DNA from: Micropepsaceae bacterium
Lineage (GTDB): Bacteria > Pseudomonadota > Alphaproteobacteria > Micropepsales > Micropepsaceae
Assembly (NCBI GenBank): GCA_025450355.1
Contig: JANWHR010000011.1
Coordinates: 1 to 5,812 of the forward strand
DNA length: 5,812 nt
Direction: 5' to 3'
Shown: one piece after another, positions 1 to 5,468 of the stretch
Layout: each line of letters starts with the position of its first letter
Position numbering within the stretch: the first letter of the stretch is position 1
The notes under the pieces: model-generated
Databases searched by the model: none
The model's input: the letters and a program-made list of their open reading frames with translations, nothing else
What the model was told of the DNA's origin: nothing
Made by a program: the position numbers and the translations under genes

Positions 1-72
1 AGGCTTGCCGGGAATCGGCAAAATTCCCACGCATGTCGCAGCGTAGGAGGGGCCGTCAATTTGGATGAAAAA

Positions 73-534
73 TTACTGCGTGGTGCTTTTGTTGGTGGAT
101 GCGTTGGCCCGGCGCGTTTTCCTGCGGACTCGCCGCTGGAATCCTTGGTCGAGACCGTCCAACAGCACTTCTGGCGAAACCTTCAGGATCGGCGCCAGCT
201 TTGCGGCTGTCTTTAGCCCCATATTGCGATCATCGCGCTCAATCTGAGAAATATATTGCGGTGGCACATTGGCCCTTTCGCCCAGCTCCGCCTGGGTCAA
301 GCCGCGCCACTCCCGGATGACCTTTAGTCCAACCTCACCTGCGGCCAGACGACGGGCGACTTCCTCGGGGAATCGCTCCTCACCGCGATGGCGCTCCGCA
401 GCCGCAATTAGCTGCGCATCCTCATCGCCGCCGGCGCGCAACCGCTCGTATTCCTCCCACGGTATGACAGCCGCGACTGGATGGCCTGCTGCATCTTTCA
501 CGATCTGCACGCGGTGCGTTCCTGCCTTTGTCAT
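73..534 (-). CDS. XRE-family antitoxin with Phd-like N-terminus (type II toxin-antitoxin)
   Basis: A 153-residue protein, predicted to neutralise the RelE-like toxin encoded just upstream and to repress the shared promoter. Residues 70-125 form an XRE-type helix-turn-helix: GLTQAELGERANVPPQYISQ is the classic two-helix core, followed by the IER motif and a helical segment ending in LKVSPEVLLDGL. Residues 8-35 (VQIVKDAAGHPVAAVIPWEEYERL) resemble the N-terminal strands of Phd/YefM antitoxins, and residues 36-68 are charged and probably helical. The tail after residue 130 is basic and low in complexity. Its ATG overlaps the toxin stop codon in an ATGA, so the two are translationally coupled in the toxin-first order typical of HigBA-like systems. 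The helix-turn-helix assignment is firm. The Phd-like label rests on motif resemblance only. The antitoxin role follows mainly from the partner gene. Confidence 0.88.
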   Translation of the reverse strand: MTKAGTHRVQIVKDAAGHPVAAVIPWEEYERLRAGGDEDAQLIAAAERHRGEERFPEEVARRLAAGEVGLKVIREWRGLTQAELGERANVPPQYISQIERDDRNMGLKTAAKLAPILKVSPEVLLDGLDQGFQRRVRRKTRRANASTNKSTTQ

Positions 535-773
535 CTGTAAACCTCACCTCGCTTCGCCACCTTTAGAATGGCGATCACCGTTCCATCCTGTTCAAATACT
601 GCCCGCCAGTTCCCATGGCGAAGGCGGAACAGATCTGAACCTTGAAGTGCCTTCACGTCTTCGATGCCACCGGCGGCGTAGTTGGCCATTTTGTCCATGA
701 TCGCATCGCGGTCCTTCGCGGGCATCTTCCTCAAAGCCTTGATCGCGCTGCGTGTGTAGGTAACGGCCTTCAT
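531..773 (-). CDS. RelE/ParE-family toxin
   Basis: A small basic protein of 80 residues, the usual size of RelE/ParE toxins. RelE-type members are ribosome-dependent mRNA endonucleases, while ParE-type members poison gyrase; the sequence alone does not settle which applies. The family pattern is visible: an N-terminal helical hairpin with basic residues (SAIKALRKMPAKDRDAI), then VKALQGSDLFRLRHGNWRAVF, then a final strand ending KVAKRGEVYR. R57, R75 and Y79 sit where catalytic Arg and Tyr residues lie in RelE-like nucleases (inferred by pattern, not alignment). The frame stays open to a start at 809, but the ATG at 773 is preferred: it begins the normal family N-terminus (MKAVTYTRSA), and the extension would run through the operator repeats. 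No Shine-Dalgarno motif precedes it, and a -10-like TATATA ends 7 nt upstream, which fits a leaderless transcript. It overlaps the antitoxin gene by 4 nt. Confidence 0.88.
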   Translation of the reverse strand: MKAVTYTRSAIKALRKMPAKDRDAIMDKMANYAAGGIEDVKALQGSDLFRLRHGNWRAVFEQDGTVIAILKVAKRGEVYR

Positions 774-774
774 G

Positions 775-820
775 TGGATATATATAGCAAATGCTTTGGT
801 CAAAACCAAGCAAATGCTTT
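775..820 (-). promoter_or_regulatory. Toxin-antitoxin promoter and operator repeats
   Basis: On the minus strand a -35-like TTGGTT (804-809) is followed, after exactly 17 nt, by a -10-like TATATA (781-786). Transcription would then start at about 773-775, at the toxin ATG. Two identical 12-bp repeats, AGCAAATGCTTT on the plus strand at 786-797 and 809-820, lie 23 bp apart, about two helical turns. Each contains the short dyad AGCA-AA-TGCT. Between them is the inverted repeat TTGGT-CAAA-ACCAA (796-809). One repeat occupies the -35/-10 spacer and the other abuts the -35, as expected for autorepression by the XRE antitoxin. The repeats are seen directly; the promoter and the bound protein are inferred. 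Confidence 0.6.
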
Positions 821-839
821 ACATTGGCATTCGCGGCGG

Positions 840-1841
840 TTAGCGGGACTTGAGTTTGCGGGCGATGTCGCGGGCGAAATAGGTGAGGATGCCGTCCGCA
901 CCGGCGCGCCTGAAGGCAATCAGGCATTCGGGAATCCCGCGTTCGGCATCCAGCCAGCCCCGTTCGATCGCGGCCATCATCATCGAATATTCGCCCGACA
1001 CCTGATACACGAAGGTGGGCATCGCGAATTCATCCTTTATCCGGCGCAGGACGTCGAGATAGGGCAGCCCGGGTTTGACCATCACCATGTCCGCGCCCTC
1101 GGCGATGTCGAGCGCGACTTCACGCACCGCCTCATCACTGTTGGCCGGATCCATCTGATAGGTGCGTTTGTCGCCCTTCAGCGCTTTGGCCGAACCAACC
1201 GCATCGCGGAACGGACCGTAAAACGCGGAGGCATATTTTGCCGCATAGGCAAGTAGCAGCACATCGCGATGGCCATGCGATTCCAGTGCTGTACGAATCT
1301 TCCCGATTCGGCCGTCCATCATGTCGGAGGGCGCGAGGATGTCACAGCCCGCTTCCGCCTGGGCCAGCGACTGGCGCACCAAAACCTCGACACTTTCGTC
1401 ATTCGCGACGTCATCGCCGATCAGCACGCCGTCATGCCCATGCGTCGTGTACGGATCGAGTGCAACATCACACATCACACCAATCTCCGGCACGGCTCGC
1501 TTGATGGCGCGCACGGCGCGGCAAACCAGATTGTCGGGATTTTCCGCCTCGCGGCCGTCATCGGTTTTCCTGCTCTCGTCCGTCTGGGGAAAAAGCGCGA
1601 TCACCGGGATTCCGAGACTTGCGGCTTCCTCGGCCGCTGCGACCGAGTTGTCGACCGACAAGCGCTCGACTCCGGGCATGGACGGAACAGGAACGCGCCG
1701 GTTTTCCCCTTCGACGATAAACAGCGGCCAAATCAGATCGGATGCGCTAAGACGATTCTCTGCGACCAGGCGGCGTGACCAGTCATGCCTGCGCAGGCGC
1801 CGCATGCGAAGCGAGGGAAAAGCGGATGAGGCTCGGGTCAT
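840..1841 (-). CDS. hemB: Porphobilinogen synthase (delta-aminolevulinic acid dehydratase)
   Basis: A complete 333-residue cytosolic enzyme that condenses two 5-aminolevulinate molecules to porphobilinogen, the second committed step of heme and other tetrapyrrole synthesis. Family landmarks are all present: LIWPLFIVEG near residue 36, MPGVERLSVD at 55-64, the two Schiff-base lysines K202 (AYAAKYASAFYGPFRD) and K256 (MVMVKPGLPYLD), and VYQVSGEYSMM at 278-288. The metal-binding loop at 125-138 reads DVALDPYTTHGHDG, with Ala, Asp and Asp where zinc-dependent enzymes carry the catalytic Cys triad. This marks the zinc-independent, Mg-type class known from Pseudomonas and many alphaproteobacteria. 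The ATG at 1841 gives the usual length and an Arg-rich N-terminus; its Shine-Dalgarno is weak. It is divergent from the hydrolase gene across a 75-bp spacer and lies upstream of the toxin-antitoxin pair on the same strand, with no clear terminator between, so read-through is possible. Confidence 0.97.
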   Translation of the reverse strand: MTRASSAFPSLRMRRLRRHDWSRRLVAENRLSASDLIWPLFIVEGENRRVPVPSMPGVERLSVDNSVAAAEEAASLGIPVIALFPQTDESRKTDDGREAENPDNLVCRAVRAIKRAVPEIGVMCDVALDPYTTHGHDGVLIGDDVANDESVEVLVRQSLAQAEAGCDILAPSDMMDGRIGKIRTALESHGHRDVLLLAYAAKYASAFYGPFRDAVGSAKALKGDKRTYQMDPANSDEAVREVALDIAEGADMVMVKPGLPYLDVLRRIKDEFAMPTFVYQVSGEYSMMMAAIERGWLDAERGIPECLIAFRRAGADGILTYFARDIARKLKSR

Positions 1842-1916
1842 GTGCGCCGTCTTATTGATGCGCCGCTATTTTACACCGGGGCGCGCTGTGCTGCCTATCC
1901 GCACGGAATCACAGCC
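1842..1916. promoter_or_regulatory. Divergent intergenic spacer between hemB and the acyl-CoA hydrolase gene
   Basis: These 75 bp must carry promoters for both divergent genes if the GTG at 1917 is the true hydrolase start. On the minus strand a -10-like TAAAAT (1868-1873) lies 26 nt before the hemB ATG, but no convincing -35 sits 16-18 nt further upstream. On the plus strand I see no hexamer pair good enough to call. I found no FNR-type (TTGAT-N4-ATCAA) box here. Its role is inferred from gene orientation. Confidence 0.4.
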
Positions 1917-2957
1917 GTGACAGAGGACGTGATTCTGCGCCGGGAAACTCACCTGGGTCATATCACGCTGAACCGGCCGGCCGCCTTGAATGCGCTGACG
2001 CATGAGATGTGTGCCGCCATTTTCGCGGCACTGGAGGAATGGGCACGGGATGACGCGGTTCACGCAGTTCTGATCGATGCCGTCCCCGGTCGCGCCTTTT
2101 GCGCGGGCGGTGATATTCGCTCCATCTACCGGTTGGGCCGCGAGGACATCGCACAGGCCGAGGCGTATTTCGCCACGGAATATCGCCTGAACGCGGCCGT
2201 ACGCCATTACGCCAAACCTTATGTGGCGCTGCTCAACGGCATGACCATGGGTGGGGGTGCCGGGCTTTCGGTGCACGGTTCACACCGGGTCGTCAGTGAG
2301 CACGCAAGCTTCGCGATGCCCGAAACCGGCATCGGGCTCTATCCGGATATTGGCGGAACCTGGTTCCTGTCGCGTCTTCCGGGGGAGACCGGCGTCTGGC
2401 TTGGTCTGACCGGCACACATATTGGTCCGGCCGACATGCTGTCGCTTGGGCTCGCGACCGATTTTGTGCCTGCCGCGGAAATGGCGCAGGTCGCGCCACG
2501 GCTGGCGGCGGGAGAGCCCGCCGATGCCGTCATCGCTGCTCGCGCGAGGCGCATAGCAGAGCCGCCGCAATTTGCCGCCCGCCGCGGCGAAATAGACCAG
2601 GCCTTTGCCGCCTCCTCGGTCGAGGAAATTCTCGCGCGGCTGCACGCCGGAAGCGATTGGGCGAAGGAGGTGGCCGGGGCGATCGGGACCCGTTCACCGG
2701 CCAGCCTCAAACTCACTCTGCGGGCGCTGCGGGAGGCGCGCAAGCTCGACTTCGACGACTGCATGCGCATGGAATACCGGCTCACCCTTCGGGTGTTGCG
2801 CGGACATGATCTTTATGAAGGGGTACGCGCGCTGCTGATTGACCGGGATCAGCACCCGCGCTGGCAGCCGGATTCGCTCGCCGCAGTCACGGACCCGATG
2901 ATCGACGCTTATTTTGCGCCTCTGGGCGAAAAAGAACTGGTGCTAAGTCATCGTTAA
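1917..2957 (+). CDS. 3-hydroxyisobutyryl-CoA hydrolase (crotonase superfamily)
   Basis: Predicted to hydrolyse 3-hydroxyisobutyryl-CoA to 3-hydroxyisobutyrate and CoA in valine catabolism. The protein (346 residues from the chosen start) has the crotonase core: HITLNRPAALNALT near the N-terminus, the oxyanion-hole segment GRAFCAGGDI (58-67), MGGGAGLSVHG (111-121), and PETGIGLYPDIGG (135-147) containing the candidate catalytic Glu136 and Asp144. This last motif, together with a C-terminal extension of about 100 residues, separates the hydrolase subfamily from ordinary enoyl-CoA hydratases of about 260 residues. The frame is open from a GTG at 1842, but the GTG at 1917 is chosen: it gives the usual short N-terminus, leaves room for promoters, and has a GGA (1905-1907) about 9 nt upstream. 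The start is less certain than the identity. It leads a rightward series with the MarR gene (46 bp on) and hemA. Activity on other beta-hydroxyacyl-CoA esters is possible. Confidence 0.9.
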   Translation: MTEDVILRRETHLGHITLNRPAALNALTHEMCAAIFAALEEWARDDAVHAVLIDAVPGRAFCAGGDIRSIYRLGREDIAQAEAYFATEYRLNAAVRHYAKPYVALLNGMTMGGGAGLSVHGSHRVVSEHASFAMPETGIGLYPDIGGTWFLSRLPGETGVWLGLTGTHIGPADMLSLGLATDFVPAAEMAQVAPRLAAGEPADAVIAARARRIAEPPQFAARRGEIDQAFAASSVEEILARLHAGSDWAKEVAGAIGTRSPASLKLTLRALREARKLDFDDCMRMEYRLTLRVLRGHDLYEGVRALLIDRDQHPRWQPDSLAAVTDPMIDAYFAPLGEKELVLSHR

Positions 2958-3003
2958 CTCCTGCCGACTAGCTTTTAATTCAATCCCAAAGGCGGAGGCG
3001 TGC

Positions 3004-3513
3004 GTGAATATGATCGCAAACACGGCGGTGGCGGATGTTCTGGACGATCTACCCTCAGTGCGGGCGGGTTATCTCGAGACGCTGTCCCTGATCGAACGCC
3101 TGCACCGGCAGCTTCTCGATGTCATCAAGGACGAGCTGGAACGGCGCAACGAACTCGAGGTGAACAGCGTGCAGGCCCTGATGCTGTTCAACATCGGCGA
3201 TCAGGAACTGACGGCCGGGGAGTTGCGCACCCGTGGCCATTATCTTGGCTCGAATGTCTCGTACAATCTGAAGAAGCTGGTCGAGTTGGGCTACATCCAC
3301 CACGAGCGTTCGGATGCCGACCGGCGGGCGGTCTGCATCCGGCTGACCGAACGCGGACAGGCGATCCGGCGCATTGTCAGCGCCCAGTTCGAGCGCCATC
3401 TTTCCTCGCTTCAGCCGGTCGGGAATTTGTCCCCGAATGACTTTTCCGCCATGAACCTTGCCTTACGGCGACTGGAGCGGTTCTGGCTTGATCAGGTCCG
3501 TTACCGGCTTTAG
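3004..3513 (+). CDS. MarR-family winged-helix regulator (LdtR-like)
   Basis: A 169-residue DNA-binding regulator expected to act as a dimer. N-terminal and C-terminal helices (about 18-50 and 118-165) would form the dimer interface. The winged helix spans about 52-115: LTAGELRTRGHYLGSNVSYN contains the recognition helix, followed by LKKLVELGYI and the wing with the hallmark DADRR (104-108) and VCIRLTERG. The whole pattern, including ELEVNSVQALMLFNIGD, resembles alphaproteobacterial LdtR-type proteins, which in Liberibacter control an L,D-transpeptidase gene and respond to small ligands; that similarity is from memory. The GTG at 3004 has a strong GGAGG (2994-2998) 5 nt upstream; an ATG at 3010 with 11-nt spacing is the alternative. 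It sits between the hydrolase and hemA genes on the same strand, so control of hemA or itself is possible but not shown by the sequence. Confidence 0.88.
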   Translation: MNMIANTAVADVLDDLPSVRAGYLETLSLIERLHRQLLDVIKDELERRNELEVNSVQALMLFNIGDQELTAGELRTRGHYLGSNVSYNLKKLVELGYIHHERSDADRRAVCIRLTERGQAIRRIVSAQFERHLSSLQPVGNLSPNDFSAMNLALRRLERFWLDQVRYRL

Positions 3514-3595
3514 CGAGAATCATTCGCAACAAGGGGCCGAAAAGCAACCTGCATTCCAAGAATTTGTATGCGTGACAGCGCGCCAATGGGCTATC

Positions 3596-3637
3596 CTCCC
3601 CCACTGCGGTCGTATAGAAACGCCCCAAGGGTGGGAG
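3596..3637 (+). promoter_or_regulatory. hemA leader with ribosome binding site and possible masking hairpin
   Basis: The hemA Shine-Dalgarno is GGGAG (3633-3637), 10 nt before the ATG. The segment GTGGGAG (3631-3637) can pair with CTCCC-C-CAC (3596-3604), leaving one bulged C, to form a 7-bp stem over a 26-nt loop. If the mRNA begins upstream of 3596, or hemA is cotranscribed with the MarR gene, the ribosome binding site would be covered. A TATAGA at 3613-3618 could instead be a -10 element inside the loop, but it has no good -35. The pairing is seen; its function is inferred. Confidence 0.35.
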
Positions 3638-3647
3638 AGCAGAACCG

Positions 3648-4865
3648 ATGCCGTTCGCGTACGGCCATATTTTCAAAGACAATCTTGCGAAGCTGAAGCG
3701 CGAAGGCCGCTACCGGATTTTTGCGGACATCCTGAGGCATCGCGGCGAATTTCCCTCCGCCGACCACCACACCACCAACGGCATTCGCGGGATCACGGTG
3801 TGGTGCAGCAACGATTATCTCTGCATGGGTCAGCATCCGGCAGTGATTTCCGCGATGAAGGCGGCCATCGACCAGGCGGGCGCGGGGTCGGGCGGTACCC
3901 GGAACATTTCCGGGACAAACCTCTATCACGTGGAGCTCGAGCGTGAATTGGCGGCTCTGCACGGCAAGGAAGCCGGGCTGTTGTTCACTTCGGGCTTCGT
4001 TTCAAATGAAGCAACCCTTTCCACGCTGGCGCGGCTGCTGCCGGGCTGCATCTTCTTTTCCGACGAGCTCAACCACGCATCCATGATCGAAGGGATGCGC
4101 CATTCGGGTGCGGAGAAGCGGATTTACCGCCACAACGACATGGCGCATCTGGAAGAACTGCTGCGTAGCGCGCCGCCGAATTCGCCCAGGATCATCTGCT
4201 TCGAGTCGGTCTATTCGATGGAAGGCGACTTCGGGCAGATCGGAAAAATCTGTGATCTGGCCGAGAAGTTCGGCGCCATGACCTATCTCGATGAGGTCCA
4301 CGGCGTCGGGCTTTACGGGGCGGGCGGCGGCGGGGTCGCCGAACGCGACGGCCAAATGCACCGGGTGGACATCATCGAGGGCACTCTCGCCAAGGCATTT
4401 GGCGTGATGGGCGGTTACATCACCGGCACGACAGCCATTGTGGATTGTGTCCGCTCCTTTGCCACCGGATTCATTTTCACCACGTCGCTGCCGCCGGCGA
4501 TTGCCGCCGGCGCGCTGGCCGCGGTACGGCATCTGCGTTCCAGCAATGTTGAACGCGAAGGGCTGCGGAATCGCGCGACCCGGGTCAAGACGCTGCTCGG
4601 CCAACGCAATGTGCCGTTGCTCGATTCGCCTAGTCATATCGTTCCGGTGCTGGTGGGCGACGCGGCGCTGTGCCGGATCGTTTCGGACGAACTTCTGTAC
4701 ACGCACGGGATTTATGTGCAGCCGATCAACTTCCCGACCGTTCCACGCGGTACGGACCGGTTGCGGATTACGCCTTCCCCCATGCATACGGACGAACAGA
4801 TCGATTATCTGGTGGAAGCCATCGATACGGTCTGGACGGCATTGCGGCTGCGCCGCGCGGCCTAG
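3648..4865 (+). CDS. hemA: 5-aminolevulinate synthase
   Basis: A complete 405-residue PLP enzyme that condenses glycine with succinyl-CoA to 5-aminolevulinate, CO2 and CoA, the first step of the C4 (Shemin) tetrapyrrole pathway used by alphaproteobacteria. The match to the family is unmistakable from the first residues: VWCSNDYLCMGQHP (51-64), GSGGTRNISGTNLYHVELE (80-98), LLFTSGFVSNEATLSTL, FFSDELNHASMIEGMR, FESVYSMEGD, YLDEVHGVGLYG (213-224) with Asp215 to contact the PLP ring nitrogen, and EGTLAKAFGVMGGY (244-257) with Lys249 as the Schiff-base lysine. The C-terminal IYVQPINFPTVPRGTDRLRI is also diagnostic; it distinguishes this enzyme from the related KBL, BioF and SPT synthases. Length is normal. 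The ATG has GGGAG 10 nt upstream. It follows the MarR gene by 134 bp and may have its own promoter or share one. A hairpin follows the stop codon. Confidence 0.98.
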   Translation: MPFAYGHIFKDNLAKLKREGRYRIFADILRHRGEFPSADHHTTNGIRGITVWCSNDYLCMGQHPAVISAMKAAIDQAGAGSGGTRNISGTNLYHVELERELAALHGKEAGLLFTSGFVSNEATLSTLARLLPGCIFFSDELNHASMIEGMRHSGAEKRIYRHNDMAHLEELLRSAPPNSPRIICFESVYSMEGDFGQIGKICDLAEKFGAMTYLDEVHGVGLYGAGGGGVAERDGQMHRVDIIEGTLAKAFGVMGGYITGTTAIVDCVRSFATGFIFTTSLPPAIAAGALAAVRHLRSSNVEREGLRNRATRVKTLLGQRNVPLLDSPSHIVPVLVGDAALCRIVSDELLYTHGIYVQPINFPTVPRGTDRLRITPSPMHTDEQIDYLVEAIDTVWTALRLRRAA

Positions 4866-4872
4866 ATAGCAG

Positions 4873-4921
4873 AAGAAGCGAGTAACGAGAGGGCGGCGGC
4901 TCCTGCGTTCTCTCGCTTCTT
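4873..4921. terminator. Hairpin between the convergent hemA and MucR-family genes
   Basis: AAGAAGCGAG (4873-4882) and CTCGCTTCTT (4912-4921) form a perfect 10-bp stem with a 29-nt loop, starting 7 nt after the hemA stop. A second pairing, CGAGAG (4886-4891) with CTCTCG (4910-4915), competes with the outer stem because the right arms overlap. On the plus strand the stem runs into pyrimidine-rich DNA (TTCTTGCTTCTCTCC) rather than a pure T tract, so termination may be imperfect. On the minus strand there is no T run. It could serve the hemA transcript or both convergent transcripts. Confidence 0.5.
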
Positions 4922-4945
4922 GCTTCTCTCCACTCGCTGCCTGGT

Positions 4946-5392
4946 TCAGCCTTTCCGGCGCCGGGCCGACGAAGAGGCAGTGCGCCCCAGGCCGATCTTC
5001 TTTGCAAATTCCGATCTTTGGGCGGCGTAATTTGGCGCGACCATGGGATAATCTGCGGGCAGGCCCCACTTTGCGCGGTATTCTTCCGGAGTCAGACTGT
5101 AGTTCGACCGCAGATAGCGCTTCAGCATTTTCAGCTTTTTGCCGTCTTCCAGGCAGACGATGTAATCGGGATTGACGGAGCGTTTGATCGGAATCGCCGG
5201 TTTCTGCGTGGCTGGCGTTTCGCCCTGCAAACCGTTGCCCAGTCCGCCGAGGGTGCTGTGCACGCTCTTGATCATGGCGGGGACTTCCGAGACCGGAATA
5301 GGGTTATTGCTGACGTAAGCCGCGACGATTTCGGTTGCGAGCCGAAGGATATCGTCGGACTTTAAAGCGTGAATTTCCGAATTCTGTGCCAT
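4946..5392 (-). CDS. Ros/MucR-family transcriptional regulator with degenerate zinc-finger site
   Basis: A 148-residue nucleoid-associated-type regulator; MucR/Ros proteins bind AT-rich DNA, oligomerise in an H-NS-like way and repress many surface, virulence or exopolysaccharide genes. The N-terminal oligomerisation segment is clear (LATEIVAAYVSNNPIPVSEV, about 19-38), as is the DNA-binding domain from PDYIVCLEDGKKLKMLKRYL through LTPEEYRAKWGLPADYPMVA to APNYAAQRS and KKIGLGR. The tail is basic (RRRKG). At the four Ros zinc-ligand positions it has Cys80, Asp83, Tyr93 and Tyr98, and the neighbouring His seen in many MucR proteins is Asn97, so only one canonical ligand remains. The ATG at 5392 is chosen because it has GGGAAG 7 nt upstream and gives the usual family length. 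An ATG at 5419 with AGGA upstream is a real alternative, and the frame is open to 5455. It is convergent with hemA. Confidence 0.93.
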   Translation of the reverse strand: MAQNSEIHALKSDDILRLATEIVAAYVSNNPIPVSEVPAMIKSVHSTLGGLGNGLQGETPATQKPAIPIKRSVNPDYIVCLEDGKKLKMLKRYLRSNYSLTPEEYRAKWGLPADYPMVAPNYAAQRSEFAKKIGLGRTASSSARRRKG

Positions 5393-5438
5393 TGCTGCAC
5401 TTCCCTGTACTCTACTCATGCGCAATCCTGTTGCAGTC

Positions 5439-5468
5439 CTTTTAGGCGGTGGCAAGCAGTCGAATCAA
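5439..5468 (-). promoter_or_regulatory. Candidate promoter of the MucR-family gene
   Basis: On the minus strand TTGATT (5463-5468) and TAAAAG (5439-5444) are separated by 18 nt, a reasonable sigma-70-like pair lying 46 nt upstream of the chosen ATG and 19 nt upstream of the alternative ATG at 5419. Family members often repress their own gene. The hexamers are seen; promoter activity is inferred. Confidence 0.4.

Noticed and set aside
2..46. Possible 3' end of an upstream plus-strand gene ending in TAG at 44-46
   Set aside because: Only 14 codons are visible and they match nothing I recognise. The overlapping hairpin GGGAAT/ATTCCC (10-15 with 23-28) has no T run, so it is not called as a terminator either.
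642..1256. 204-residue plus-strand open frame
   Set aside because: Antisense to hemB and to the toxin gene, and has no motif of its own.
1842..1916. N-terminal extension of the hydrolase from the GTG at 1842
   Set aside because: It would leave no spacer to divergent hemB and adds 25 residues unlike the family N-terminus. The GTG at 1917 fits better.
3513..3530. Imperfect dyad GCGAGAATCATTCGC at the MarR-gene stop, considered as an iron- or heme-responsive operator
   Set aside because: Only the GAAT-C-ATTC core is symmetric, and it does not match the iron-control boxes I know well enough to name.
4002..5069. 355-residue minus-strand open frame
   Set aside because: Antisense shadow of hemA that also overlaps the MucR-family gene. 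Its Arg/His/Pro-rich sequence is typical of a non-coding frame in GC-rich DNA.
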